From Synechococcus sp. JA-3-3Ab (GTDB lineage: Bacteria; Cyanobacteriota; Cyanobacteriia; Thermostichales; Thermostichaceae): DNA of 64,000 nt. Where the stretch lies: the NCBI RefSeq assembly GCF_000013205.1, contig NC_007775.1:1856501-1920500 (forward strand), written 5' to 3'. This document shows positions 8,540 to 17,580 of the stretch, piece by piece. The position numbers and the translations under genes are program-made. A model generated the notes under the pieces. The model saw only the letters and a list, made by a program, of their open reading frames with translations, was not told where the DNA came from and did not search any database. Numbering within the stretch: the first letter of the stretch is position 1; every line of letters begins with the position of its first letter.

Positions 8540-9406
8540 CTATAGCCATTCCGCCTCAGGCGTTTCCTCTAGTGGCTCCGCTTCCGGCCAAACCCAGTCC
8601 GTCAGGTTCTGGGAAGGGATCCCTGGCGGCATGAGCCCGTGGCAACGGGCGCAAAACAGGCAACTGGCACAGCGTTCGCCGTAGGGGAGGGCGGGAAAGG
8701 CCTGCGCCTCCAGTTGCCGCAGGCGGCCTAGGGTGGCTTTGAGGTGGGCCAGATCCCGCTCGTAGGCGGCGGCGCTGTAGCGCAACTGAAAAGGCTGCTG
8801 CGGGTGCTGCACATACCAAAAGGTAAGCTGCACCTGCTCCGGCTCAAAAGGGCCTGCCAGGGGCAGTTGAGCGGCCACCCCGCAGAGCAACAGCGGGTAA
8901 AGGCGCACCTGCCAGTCCTGGGCCAACTGTTCGTCGGGGGGGCGCTGCCGCTCCGTCTTCCAATCGACAATGTGCAGGGATCCCGGCGCAATCACCAGCC
9001 GATCCAGGCGAGCCATCAGCTTAAACCCCTCAATCCGTTGCCAGAGGGGCAGTTCCGCCAACACCCGCCCCTGCGGCTGGGCATGGGGACTGGCCAAGAA
9101 CACCTGCCACCACTGGCGTACTGTCTCCTCCAAGGCCGACAAGCGCGGCTCCACCTGGAGCCCGCGGCTGTACGATTCCACCAGGCGGTGAAACTGGCGT
9201 CCCCGCTGCTGCTCCGCTTCGTGCTCAAAGGCATCCGCTGCCGGCCAAATCAGCCGCTCCAGGTACACGTAGCAAAACAAGCGGGGGCAGTAGTCCAACA
9301 GCGCCAGAGCCGAAGCTGAGAGGTTGACCTGCTCAAGCGTCAACCTCAGCGGGGAAAAAGCAGCAGGGATCCCAGGCATGGACCAAGAAGAGGAGTTCAT
9401 GGCCAT
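8540..9406 (-). CDS. PD-(D/E)XK (RecB/Cas4-like) nuclease with cysteine cluster
   Basis: A 288-residue protein with RecB-nuclease landmarks: GRQFHRLVE (His73), RLDRL (Asp135), IVDWKTE (Asp148, Lys150) and QVRLYPLLL. Cys40 near the N-terminus and a C-terminal CASCLFCARC cluster (Cys246, 249, 252, 255) resemble the iron-sulfur staple of AddB, Cas4 and Dna2. The gene stands alone: no cas1/cas2 or addA/recB is next to it, so a DNA repair or end-processing role is likelier than CRISPR adaptation. The ATG at 9406 is followed by another ATG at 9400. The fold call is good, the role unknown. Confidence 0.75.
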   Translation of the reverse strand: MAMNSSSWSMPGIPAAFSPLRLTLEQVNLSASALALLDYCPRLFCYVYLERLIWPAADAFEHEAEQQRGRQFHRLVESYSRGLQVEPRLSALEETVRQWWQVFLASPHAQPQGRVLAELPLWQRIEGFKLMARLDRLVIAPGSLHIVDWKTERQRPPDEQLAQDWQVRLYPLLLCGVAAQLPLAGPFEPEQVQLTFWYVQHPQQPFQLRYSAAAYERDLAHLKATLGRLRQLEAQAFPALPYGERCASCLFCARCHGLMPPGIPSQNLTDWVWPEAEPLEETPEAEWL

Positions 9407-9556
9407 TCTAGTGCCGCTAGGACTGGAGAATGGCTTCTAGAGCCGCGCGCGGATCTAGACAAGATAAAATTAAGCTCAGGCTCGTGCTAGAGGTCTTGGT
9501 TTTTTGCCGCTAGTGTCTGAGCGTCTGCAAACTGTTTCGAGAGCGAGGAAAAGGTC

Positions 9557-10105
9557 GTGGAGCTAGCTGAGATCGAGGAGTTAATGAGCAAAGCGGTGCA
9601 GGCCACCCAGCGTTCCTTCAACACGGTGCGCACCGGGCGGGCTAACGCCAGCCTGCTGGATCGCGTTCAGGTGGAGTACTACGGCGTTCCCACTCCCCTG
9701 AAGGCGCTAGCCAGCATCACCACTCCAGATGCCAGCACTCTCTTGATCCAGCCTTTTGATCCCTCGACCCTGGCAGCAATTGAGCGGGCCATCGTCGCCT
9801 CCGACCTGGGCCTAACCCCCAGCAACGATGGCAAGGTGGTGCGCCTCAATATCCCTCCTCTAACCGAAGAGCGGCGCAAGGAGCTGAGCAAACAGGTGGC
9901 CAAGCTGGCCGAAGAGGGCCGGGTTTCCATTCGCAACATCCGCCGCGACGCCATCGACTCGGTGCGCAAGCGGGAGAAAAACGGCGAGATCTCCGAAGAC
10001 GAGTCCAAAAGCTTGCAAGAAGAAATCCAGAAATTGACCGACCGCTATATCAAGAAGATCGACGATCTGCTGGCGGAGAAAGAAAAAGAACTGACCACGC
10101 TTTAG
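9557..10105 (+). CDS. frr: Ribosome recycling factor
   Basis: At 182 residues it matches RRF over its whole length: the [19 protein letters not shown] signature, [21 protein letters not shown], and C-terminal helices rich in Lys and Glu. RRF splits post-termination ribosomes with EF-G in the cytoplasm. The start is GTG at 9557, with GAGGA seven bases upstream. The usual partner pyrH is not upstream here; the neighbouring nuclease gene is divergent. Confidence 0.97.
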   Translation: MELAEIEELMSKAVQATQRSFNTVRTGRANASLLDRVQVEYYGVPTPLKALASITTPDASTLLIQPFDPSTLAAIERAIVASDLGLTPSNDGKVVRLNIPPLTEERRKELSKQVAKLAEEGRVSIRNIRRDAIDSVRKREKNGEISEDESKSLQEEIQKLTDRYIKKIDDLLAEKEKELTTL

Positions 10106-10200
10106 GGCTTTGTCCTTGAGCACGCCCGCCAACTGTTTTTGGCCCGCTGCAGCCAAGCAGCAGCTCCCTCCCCGGGGCTGGGATCCCGGCCTAGGCCAGC

Positions 10201-12912
10201 ATGGACCTCATCTTGTGTCATCAGTCAGCAGATTTCGACACCCTAGGGGCGGCAGTGGGGGCAGCCCGACTCTACCCTAGCGCCCGCATTGCCTTGACTG
10301 GCGGATCCCTGCCGGGAGTGCAGGAGTTCTTGGCCCTCTACCGGGACGAGTTTCCCCTCATCGAGCTGCGTTCGGTGGATCCCCGCCAGGTCCAGCGCTG
10401 GATCCTGGTGGATTGTTACGACCCGGATCGCCTCGGTAAGGCTGCTGCCTGGCTGAGCGTTCCTGGGGCGAAGATCGAGATTTTCGACCACCACCTGCCG
10501 GCCACCCCGCTGGAAGAGCTGTGGCCGCAGCAGCAGGTCAGCGCTCACATTGAGGCGGTGGGCTCCACCTGTACCCTCCTGGTGGAGCGGCTGCAGGGGG
10601 CCGGGATCCGCCTCAGCCCTTTCGAGCGGCTGGCGCTGGCCTTGGGCCTCCACATGGACACGGGATCCCTGACCTTCCCGGAGACCACCGCCCGCGATGC
10701 CGCCGCCCTCACCTGGCTGATGCGTCAGGGAGTCAACCTGGTGGTGCTGCGGCGCTTTTTGGGCGATGGCCTCACCCCCCCGATGCAGGAACTGCTCAGC
10801 CAGGGACTGGCCCAGATGCAGGTGGAGGCGGTGGGGGAGTACCGCTTGGGAACGTGGCTGCTGGAGCTGCCGGAGTTTGTGCCCGGCTTGGCCGGCCTGG
10901 TGATGCGGCTAATGGATCTGACAGGGGTGGACGTGCTGCTCTTGGTGGCACGACAGGGGGAGCGGCTTAGCCTCATCGGGCGGGCGCGGCAGGAGTTTGC
11001 CCAACTGGGCCGAGTGATGGCCCGCTACGGTGGCGGCGGCCACGACTGTGCGGCAGCCGCTACCCTAAAAGCTTCTCCAGACCAGCCCCTGCCCGATCCC
11101 GCCCAGGTGCTGAGCGACCTCAGCCAGGCGGTTAAAGAGCGGATCCCGCCGCCTGTGACGGCCAAGGATTTGATGTCCTCGCCGGTGCGCACCATCCGAC
11201 CGGAGGTTACTATCCAGGAGGCGCAGCGGGTGCTGCTGCGCTATGGCCACTCCGGCCTGGTGGTGGTGGATGGCCAGGGCCGCCTGGTGGGAGTGATCTC
11301 GCGGCGAGATATCGACATTGCCCTGCACCACGGCTTTGGCCATGCCCCCGTCAAGGGCTACATGACTACCGACGTCAAGACCCTCTCCCCCGACACGCCC
11401 CTGGCGGAGATCCAGCGGCTGATGGTGCAGTGGGACATTGGCCGTCTGCCAGTGCTCCAGGATGGCCAGTTGGTGGGGATCGTTACCCGCACCGATGTGT
11501 TGCGACACCTGCACCAGCTGCCGGCCCTCTCACCCCAGTTGGCTTCTCCTGCTCTCTCTTGTCCTTTGGATCTCACCTTTGCCGCTCTCTCGCCGCAGCA
11601 CCGCCGGCTGCTAGAGGAAGCTGCCCGAATTGCCGATGAAAAGGGTCTGCGGCTGTATCTGGTGGGGGGGGCGGTGCGGGATCTGCTGCTGCACCGGTGG
11701 GGACGGCAGCCCTCCTCTTGCCTGGAACGGCTGGATTTGGATTTGGTGGTGGATGGGCCTTACCCCTCGACCCCCCAAGGGACGGATCCGCCGGGCTGGG
11801 GGTTGATCCTGGGAAAAGCCCTCAAGCAGCACTTCCCGGAGGCACGCCTGGAGATCCACGGCAAGTTTCAGACGGCAGCCCTGATCTGGCCAGGGGGCTT
11901 TTGTGTGGATATTGCCAGCGCCCGCACCGAGTTTTACCCCTACCCGGCCTCGCCCCCTGAAGTGGCCATGGGATCCATCCATCAGGATCTCTACCGGCGG
12001 GATTTTTCCATCAATGCGCTGGCTTTGCGCCTCAACGGCCCGCAGCGGGGGCAGTTGCTGGACTTTTTCGGCGGGCAAGCGGATCTGCAAAAGGGGATCA
12101 TCCGCGCCCTCCACCCCAACAGCTTCATCGAGGATCCCACCCGCATCTACCGGGCCGTCCGCTTTGCCGTGCACCTGGGCTTTGCCCTGGATCCGACCAC
12201 CGAAGAATGGATTCGCACGGCTGTAGCCAGCGGCCTCCACGATGCCGTTGGCGGGGAGCGCCTCAAGCAGGAGCTGGCCTACATCCTCCGCTCCCGCGAC
12301 TGGCCCTTGGCTTTTGAGCGGCTGGCGGCATGGGGAGCCCTGCGCTGCATTCACCCCGCTTTGACCTGGGATCCCTCCCTGTACCGGCGGCTGCAGCGGG
12401 TGGGCCGCTGGGCCTATCACTTCCGCCGCCGCTACCCCGAGCTGGGATCCCAGGAGATCTGGCAACTGCGCCTGGAAGCCTTGCTCTTGCCCCTGCCCCA
12501 GGCACCCCAGGTAGCCAGCCAGCTCCACCTCACCCAAGCGGGCATCGAACGCCTCAGCCATTTCTCCCACTACCAAGCCCTCTTGGCCCAACTGGAGACC
12601 GGATCCCTGTCTCCGGCTCAGGTAGTACGGCTGCTGCAGGGGCTGCGCATCCCGGCGGTGATCCTGTTGGCAGGGCTGGCCGCCAAGCCAGCGCGGCGGC
12701 TGCTCTGGCGCTACTTGCAGGAGTGGCATTGGGTGAAGCCACCCCTCAACGGGCACGATTTGCGTTGCCTGGGCTACAAGCCGGGCCCTCTTTTTCAGGA
12801 GATCTTGGAGCGCCTGCGCTGCCTCACCCTCAACGGCGAGCTTACCACTCGCGCTGAGGCAGAAGCCTGGCTGCGGAAACACTTCCCCTTGCTGCAATCT
12901 CAGCCAAAGTAG
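10201..12912 (+). CDS. DHH phosphoesterase / CBS pair / class II tRNA nucleotidyltransferase fusion (A-adding or poly(A) polymerase type)
   Basis: A 903-residue fusion. Residues 1-310 form a DHH/DHHA1 phosphoesterase (HQSADFDTLGAA at 7-18, FDHHLP at 96-101, GGGGHDCAAAAT near 277). Residues about 320-440 are two CBS domains (LMSSPVRTIRPEVTIQEA, YMTTDVKTLSPDTPLAEI). From about 470 there is a PcnB/Cca nucleotidyltransferase (LYLVGGAVRDLLL, LDLDLVVDGPYP, RRDFSINALAL, EDPTRIYRAVRFA). This architecture is known in cyanobacteria and some other bacteria and is linked to the A-adding half of split CCA synthesis. Whether it also polyadenylates RNA cannot be told. CBS domains suggest adenylate sensing, by inference. 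Confidence 0.88.
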   Translation: MDLILCHQSADFDTLGAAVGAARLYPSARIALTGGSLPGVQEFLALYRDEFPLIELRSVDPRQVQRWILVDCYDPDRLGKAAAWLSVPGAKIEIFDHHLPATPLEELWPQQQVSAHIEAVGSTCTLLVERLQGAGIRLSPFERLALALGLHMDTGSLTFPETTARDAAALTWLMRQGVNLVVLRRFLGDGLTPPMQELLSQGLAQMQVEAVGEYRLGTWLLELPEFVPGLAGLVMRLMDLTGVDVLLLVARQGERLSLIGRARQEFAQLGRVMARYGGGGHDCAAAATLKASPDQPLPDPAQVLSDLSQAVKERIPPPVTAKDLMSSPVRTIRPEVTIQEAQRVLLRYGHSGLVVVDGQGRLVGVISRRDIDIALHHGFGHAPVKGYMTTDVKTLSPDTPLAEIQRLMVQWDIGRLPVLQDGQLVGIVTRTDVLRHLHQLPALSPQLASPALSCPLDLTFAALSPQHRRLLEEAARIADEKGLRLYLVGGAVRDLLLHRWGRQPSSCLERLDLDLVVDGPYPSTPQGTDPPGWGLILGKALKQHFPEARLEIHGKFQTAALIWPGGFCVDIASARTEFYPYPASPPEVAMGSIHQDLYRRDFSINALALRLNGPQRGQLLDFFGGQADLQKGIIRALHPNSFIEDPTRIYRAVRFAVHLGFALDPTTEEWIRTAVASGLHDAVGGERLKQELAYILRSRDWPLAFERLAAWGALRCIHPALTWDPSLYRRLQRVGRWAYHFRRRYPELGSQEIWQLRLEALLLPLPQAPQVASQLHLTQAGIERLSHFSHYQALLAQLETGSLSPAQVVRLLQGLRIPAVILLAGLAAKPARRLLWRYLQEWHWVKPPLNGHDLRCLGYKPGPLFQEILERLRCLTLNGELTTRAEAEAWLRKHFPLLQSQPK

Positions 12913-13001
12913 CCAAAAGAGTAGAGGGGTTGCCCATTTCTGGTAGGACGATCCCATTGCCAGATCGCTAGCCTGAGAGAAGGTTGTCTTGGAGGGATCC
13001 A

Positions 13002-13937
13002 ATGCGGGTATTGAAACCTCGCTCTGCTGTCGAGGCAATCCCGTCGGTGGGCCCCATCCCCCCCCAGCGGCGGAGTTGCCGCGTGGCCAAGCCGGTTGCC
13101 TTTGCTCTGCTGGCCATCCTTGCCGCCGGGATGGGATCCCCTGCCCAGGCCCAAGACCTGGTTCGGCTGCTGATCCACGGCCTGCAATGGCTGCAGGTGA
13201 GCCAGTTAAACGACGCCCAAGAGGTGAGCTTGGGCCGCCAGATCGACCAGCAACTGAAAGCCCGCGGACAGATTCGCGTCAGTTCAAATTTCTATTGGGT
13301 GGAGCGGGTGAACCGCATCGGCCAGCGGGTGGCCGCCCACAGCGAACGCCCTAACTTGCCCTATACCTTTCAGGTGGTGGAGGATCCAGACATCAACGCC
13401 TTTGCCACGATGGGTGGTTTTGTTTACATCACCACTGGCGCCCTGGAAGCTGCCGACAACGACGACCAAATTGCTGCTGTCTTGGGCCACGAAATCGCCC
13501 ATATCAGCGAACGTCACGGCCTCCAGCAACTGCAGCAGGCTGCCGCCGCCCGCTTCGGCGCCCAATTGCTGGGACTCGATGACAACACCTTGGCCGCCCT
13601 AGCCCTGGAGCTGGGACTGCGCCGACCGCAAAGCCGCGAAAACGAGTTTGTTGCCGACGAAAAAGGTTTGTGGGCCGCCTATCGCGCTGGCTTCGATCCC
13701 AGGGGCATGTCGCAATTTTTGGCCAAGTTGCAATCCCGTCCATCCCTGCCGGACTTCTTGCGTACCCATCCCCCTGTCGCGGAGCGCATCGCCCGCCTCA
13801 ACCAGCTTATCGCCGAGCACAGCATGGTCAGCCCTGCTGCCTATGGCTCCGGCGGCCCCACTTGGCCTTCGCAATCTCTCCCCCAAACCCAGCGCACCGA
13901 AGTTGAGATTCTGCCGGTGCTGCCGGTTTTGCCCTGA
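13002..13937 (+). CDS. Exported M48-family zinc metalloprotease
   Basis: An N-terminal signal sequence (hydrophobic VAFALLAILAAG, cleavage likely after SPAQA) precedes a peptidase M48 domain. The HEIAH zinc motif lies at residues 163-167 and the third ligand in ENEFVADEKG. INAFATMGGFVYITTGAL is typical of BepA/LoiP-like M48C proteases, which process or quality-control envelope proteins. The ATG at 13002 has GGAGGG six bases upstream, which decides the start over a TTG at 12984. The protein would act in the periplasm. It has 311 residues and lies downstream of the nucleotidyltransferase gene. Confidence 0.88.
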   Translation: MRVLKPRSAVEAIPSVGPIPPQRRSCRVAKPVAFALLAILAAGMGSPAQAQDLVRLLIHGLQWLQVSQLNDAQEVSLGRQIDQQLKARGQIRVSSNFYWVERVNRIGQRVAAHSERPNLPYTFQVVEDPDINAFATMGGFVYITTGALEAADNDDQIAAVLGHEIAHISERHGLQQLQQAAAARFGAQLLGLDDNTLAALALELGLRRPQSRENEFVADEKGLWAAYRAGFDPRGMSQFLAKLQSRPSLPDFLRTHPPVAERIARLNQLIAEHSMVSPAAYGSGGPTWPSQSLPQTQRTEVEILPVLPVLP

Positions 13938-14408
13938 GTAGGCCGCTGGGATCCGTTTTCCCCGTAGGGTGCAGGTTCGCATCTGGGGGGAACGCTTCGC
14001 ACCGCTGGCGCGAGCAGTAGGCGAGGGTAGCCTTGTAAGCTGAGAAAGGGTTTCCTACCTGCCCCGCTGCGCGGTTCACTTGCAGTGGGCCGTAGGACTG
14101 GGCAAGCCAGGAGGCATGGGAAGAACATCAAGCAACAGAACGTGCCACACAAAAGGATAGCTTGGTAGCCCCGCACTTGAGTGCAGGGCGGAAAAGCTCG
14201 CTAGCCACTTTAGTCGCTTACCCATGATGGGGGTCGTTGATATAGTTTCATAGCTCAAACAACCTCTTCCTGACTTCTCCTACCAAGACCTTTTTCCTTC
14301 TCTTTGGCCAAAAAATAAGATAAACAACCGCTAGCCCCACAGCATGGTTGTAGTGATTGTACCGTTGACTTTCCTCTCGCACTATCGCTTGCCCATGTTA
14401 GACTGCGG
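13938..14408. other. Intergenic stretch before the TnpB remnant; no gene seen
   Basis: About 470 bp without a believable gene. Around 14172-14192 a short hairpin (CCCCGCACT-TG-AGTGCAGGG, one mismatch) can form. The 3' part becomes AT-richer before the tnpB fragment and may include the left end of that element, but I cannot fix a boundary. No RNase P, tmRNA or tRNA signature was seen. Confidence 0.4.
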
Positions 14409-14771
14409 TTGTCATGCCGCTTGCCAACAATGATGGAGTACGGCTGTCAGCAGGTTCGAGTCAGGAACAGAGAGCTAGTCCCCCTATTAGAGTACTTGTG
14501 TCAACAGTCTAATAAGGTGTACAACTGTGCTTTGTACTATGCGAGACAAGTCTATTTCAAAACGAAGCGATGGGCAAGCTATGGTGAGCTTTGTGCTGAG
14601 ATGGCGAGAACCCAAAACAAGCACTTCATCGCAATGTATGTCTCCGCCGCACAACAGACCTGTAAGTCTGTAGCTGAGGCACTCAGTAGCTTTAAGAAAA
14701 AGCTGAGGCTCTCCTGGCAAGAAGGAATGAGTTTAAGACCAAACCTGCCGCGGCCTTCAGGAACTGTCTAG
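14409..14771 (+). pseudogene. Truncated IS200/IS605-type TnpB (OrfB) N-terminal fragment
   Basis: About 110 residues match only the N-terminal domain of IS605-type TnpB: LLEYLCQQSNKVYNCALYYA, RWASYGELCAEMARTQNKHF, AAQQTCKSVAEALSSFKKK. The RuvC nuclease core and zinc finger, some 250 residues, are missing. The reading frame ends at a TAG at 14769-14771 and a right-end-like hairpin follows within about 55 bases. It is therefore an internally deleted element with no active nuclease. No TnpA (Y1 transposase) is nearby. Translation may begin at the ATG pair at 14430/14433. Confidence 0.75.
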
Positions 14772-14848
14772 AGGCGCTTTGACAACGCCGTTACGGGTTC
14801 TTTTGTGGACTGCGTAAGAATCCCCCGCCTTTAGGCGCTGGGAGTGTC
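14409..14848 (+). mobile_element. Decayed IS605-family element with right-end hairpin
   Basis: The tnpB fragment is followed by GAATCCCCCGCCTTTAGGCG then CTGGGAGTGTCA, a form typical of IS200/IS605 right ends. The core stem is CGCC-TTTA-GGCG (14826-14837), extended by CCC/GGG around a two-base bulge. The right boundary is near 14848, at the start of aroB. The left boundary is not identified. Confidence 0.55.
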
Positions 14849-14849
14849 A

Positions 14850-16061
14850 ATGGATCCCATCTCTTCAACAGCAGCACCTATGGATCCCTGTCTGATCCCC
14901 GTCAAGCTTCCCCACGGCTCCTACGACATTCTCATCCAGTCCCCCGAAGGCTCCGGCGGCCACAGCCTTATCCAGTTGGGATCCCAACTGCAAGCCAGGG
15001 GACTTTCGGGCAAGGCGCTGGTGGTGAGCCACCCCGGCATTGCCAAGCATTTTGGCGAAAAGTTGATGCAAGGGTTGCAACAAGCGGGGTTTGCTGCCCG
15101 TCTTTTTCTGTTGCCCGCCGGCGAGCGCTACAAAACCCTGCGCTCGGTGGCCAAGATCTACGATGCTGCCTTGAGCTTTGGCCTGGAGCGCTCTTCCACC
15201 CTCGTGGCCCTGGGAGGGGGGGTCATTGGGGATATGGTGGGGTTTGCCGCCGCCACTTGGCTGCGCGGGATCCCGTTTGTCCAGGTGCCCACTTCGCTTT
15301 TGGCCATGGTGGATGCGGCCATCGGCGGCAAGACCGGCGTCAACCATCCTGGCGGGAAAAACCTCATCGGCGCCTTCTACCAGCCGCGCCTGGTGTGGAT
15401 CGACCCAACGCTGTTGCAGACCCTGCCCCGGCGGGAATTTACCTCGGCCCTGGCGGAAGTCATCAAATACGGCGTCATCCAGGCTGCCGACCTATTTGAG
15501 TTTTTGCAAGACCGGCCCAGGCTGAGGCGCTACGCCGATTTTGCCCCTGCGGATCTGCACTATCTGCTGCGGCGCTGTGCCGAGTGCAAAGCCTGGGTGG
15601 TGCAACAGGACGAGCGGGAAGGGGGCCTGCGGGCCATCTTGAACTACGGCCATACCCTCGGCCATGCCCTGGAAACCGTTACCGGCTACCGCCGCTACCT
15701 GCACGGGGAGGCGGTGGCCATTGGCATGGTGGCTGCGGGAGAGATCGCCCGTCGCCTGGGGTGGTGGAGCGCGGCTGAGGCCGAGCGGCAGCGACGCCTT
15801 ATCGAAAGGGCAGGGCTGCCCAGCCACTGGCCCGCCGGGATCCCTTGGGAGGCGGTGCTGCAGGCGCTGCAGGCGGACAAAAAAGTCAAGCAAGGGCGGA
15901 TCCGCTTCGTTCTGCCCCGCCGCATCGGCCAAGCGGAGCTGACCGATCAAGTCGAGCTGGCAGAGGTGCAGGCTGCTTTGGCCTCGATTACAGCAACCTC
16001 TGGAACCCTAGAATTAGGAAAACCTAAGGACAAGAAAGCATGGCACGGCAACAACGGGTAG
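14850..16061 (+). CDS. aroB: 3-dehydroquinate synthase
   Basis: This enzyme converts DAHP to 3-dehydroquinate, the second step of the shikimate pathway, using NAD and a divalent metal. Diagnostic segments are VALGGGVIGDMVGFAAATWL, FVQVPTSLLAMVDAAIGGKT, GVNHPGGKNLIGAFYQP and metal ligands in ILNYGHTLGHALE and YLHGEAVAIGM. The ATG at 14850 has GGAG five bases upstream, which lies inside the IS605 right end; GTG 14844 or ATG 14880 are alternatives. The 3' end overlaps asd by 22 bases, so the C-terminal 15 or so residues are an extension beyond the usual family end. It likely forms an operon with asd. Confidence 0.95.
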   Translation: MDPISSTAAPMDPCLIPVKLPHGSYDILIQSPEGSGGHSLIQLGSQLQARGLSGKALVVSHPGIAKHFGEKLMQGLQQAGFAARLFLLPAGERYKTLRSVAKIYDAALSFGLERSSTLVALGGGVIGDMVGFAAATWLRGIPFVQVPTSLLAMVDAAIGGKTGVNHPGGKNLIGAFYQPRLVWIDPTLLQTLPRREFTSALAEVIKYGVIQAADLFEFLQDRPRLRRYADFAPADLHYLLRRCAECKAWVVQQDEREGGLRAILNYGHTLGHALETVTGYRRYLHGEAVAIGMVAAGEIARRLGWWSAAEAERQRRLIERAGLPSHWPAGIPWEAVLQALQADKKVKQGRIRFVLPRRIGQAELTDQVELAEVQAALASITATSGTLELGKPKDKKAWHGNNG

Positions 16062-17047
16062 CCATCCTAGGGGCCACAGGAGCCGTAGGAGTGGAGCTGC
16101 TGAAGCTGCTGGAAGAGCGCCGCTTTCCGGTGGCAGAGCTGAAGCTGTTGGCCTCGCCCCGCTCGGCGGGCACCTACTTGACCTTCAAGGGAGAACGGAT
16201 CCCGGTGGAACCAGTTTCAGAAGCGGCCTTCCGGGGCCTGGATCTGGTGCTGGCCTCTGCCGGAGCCGGTGTCTCCAAAACCTGGGCCAGAACCATCGTC
16301 GAGGCGGGGGCGGTGCTGATTGACAACTCCAGCGCCTTTCGCCTGGATCCCAATGTTCCGCTGGTGGTGCCGGAGGTCAACCCCCAGGAAGCCTTCCGTC
16401 ACCAAGGGATCATTGCCAATCCCAACTGCACCACCATCCTAATGTGCGTGGCCATCTACCCCCTGCATCGCCACATCCCCCTGCGCCGCGTGGTGGCCGC
16501 CACCTATCAATCGGCCAGCGGGGCCGGGGCCCGCGCCATGGTGGAGCTAGAGGAGCAAACCCGCGCCTACCTCCAGGGGCAGCCGTTGCAGCCCCAGGTG
16601 TTCCCTTACTCCATTGCCTTCAACCTCTTCCTCCACAACAGCCCCCTGCAAGAAAACGGCTACTGTCAGGAAGAGATGAAGATGGTCAACGAATCCCGCA
16701 AGATTATGGGATCCCCCCACCTGCGGCTGACGGCTACCTGTGTGCGGGTGCCGGTGCTACGTACCCACGCCGAGGCCCTCAACCTGGAGTTTGAACAGCC
16801 CTTCCCGGTGGAGCAAGCTCGGCAAATCCTGGCCCAGGCCCCTGGGGTGGTGCTCATTGAAGATTGGCAGCAGAACCGCTTTCCCATGCCCATCGACGTG
16901 GCCGGCAGGGATGAAGTGGCGGTGGGCCGCATCCGCCAGGACATCTCCGAGCCCAAGGCCCTGGAGCTGTGGCTATGCGGGGATCAAATCCGCAAAGGTG
17001 CGGCCCTCAACGCCCTTCAAATTGCCGAGCTGCTTTTGAAGGACTAA
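16040..17047 (+). CDS. asd: Aspartate-semialdehyde dehydrogenase
   Basis: A 335-residue NADPH-dependent enzyme making aspartate semialdehyde for lysine/diaminopimelate, threonine and methionine. The N-terminal VAILGATGAVGVELLKLL binds NADP; NPNCTT places the catalytic cysteine at about residue 130. SASGAGARAMVELEEQT and RTHAEALNLEFE are family-typical. The gene starts inside the end of aroB (22-base overlap), implying translational coupling; in many cyanobacteria asd is followed by dapA, which is absent here. The next gene on the other strand is a broken lipoprotein gene. Confidence 0.96.
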   Translation: MARQQRVAILGATGAVGVELLKLLEERRFPVAELKLLASPRSAGTYLTFKGERIPVEPVSEAAFRGLDLVLASAGAGVSKTWARTIVEAGAVLIDNSSAFRLDPNVPLVVPEVNPQEAFRHQGIIANPNCTTILMCVAIYPLHRHIPLRRVVAATYQSASGAGARAMVELEEQTRAYLQGQPLQPQVFPYSIAFNLFLHNSPLQENGYCQEEMKMVNESRKIMGSPHLRLTATCVRVPVLRTHAEALNLEFEQPFPVEQARQILAQAPGVVLIEDWQQNRFPMPIDVAGRDEVAVGRIRQDISEPKALELWLCGDQIRKGAALNALQIAELLLKD

Positions 17048-17066
17048 CCATCATCTGCCCTGCTCT

Positions 17067-17330
17067 TCAGCCTTCGGGCATTTGGTTGTCTTCGTCTTCT
17101 TCTTCATCGTCATCGCCCGGCTCTTCATCGTCATCGCCCGGCTGACCACCATCGCCCGGCTCATCTTCGACCGGCCCTTCATCGCCCGGCTAACCACCAT
17201 CGCCCGGCGGAGGCAGCGTAGGTGTCGGAGGCGTCACTGTCGTCCCACCGCTTCCGCCGCAGCCGGTCAGTCCTAGACAGGCCGCCCCTAGACTCAAAGC
17301 CAAAAGGTTTGTAACTGCTTTTTTCTGCAT
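17067..17330 (-). pseudogene. Small acidic-repeat lipoprotein gene with in-frame TAG at codon 47
   Basis: From the ATG at 17330 (AGGAG ten bases upstream) the frame encodes a lipoprotein signal MQKKAVTNLLALSLGAACLG (shown in part) with lipobox LTGC (Cys24). A Gly/Thr/Pro linker follows and then repeats of the PGDGG / PGDDDEE type. Codon 47 is TAG at 17190-17192. It follows GGT GGT and precedes CCG GGC GAT, exactly where the next repeat unit has CAG, so a CAG-to-TAG change is the simplest reading. Beyond it the frame continues 40 codons to TGA at 17067, ending in a Glu/Asp-rich tail. Either a 46-residue product is made or the gene is dead. The function is unknown; an exposed acidic, metal-binding lipoprotein is a guess. 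Confidence 0.65.
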
Positions 17331-17580
17331 CGCTTTTTCACTCCTCATCATCAGACTTGACTTTAGTTTTCTTTAGTTTTTGTCGACCCGCCTTACTAAA
17401 GTATAGCCATAGCCTGGTCAAATTGCTGCTTAGGATGCTTCTGCGCCCACGCAATCTACCACTGTTGGGAATAAACCTTGCCTCAGATGGCAAGCTCCAA
17501 CTGGGGAATAGAGCCTTCAGACTTGCTCTTGTGTACCTTGCTTGTAAGCACAAAATCTGGCAACAGAAGCTAATTTTTAG

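Noticed and set aside
8540-9406. Calling the RecB-like nuclease a cas4 gene
   Set aside because: No cas1, cas2 or array is adjacent and several other nuclease families share the same motifs.
14140-14220. Structured non-coding RNA gene before the TnpB fragment
   Set aside because: A hairpin can form but no known RNA family signature is visible; more likely IS left-end debris.
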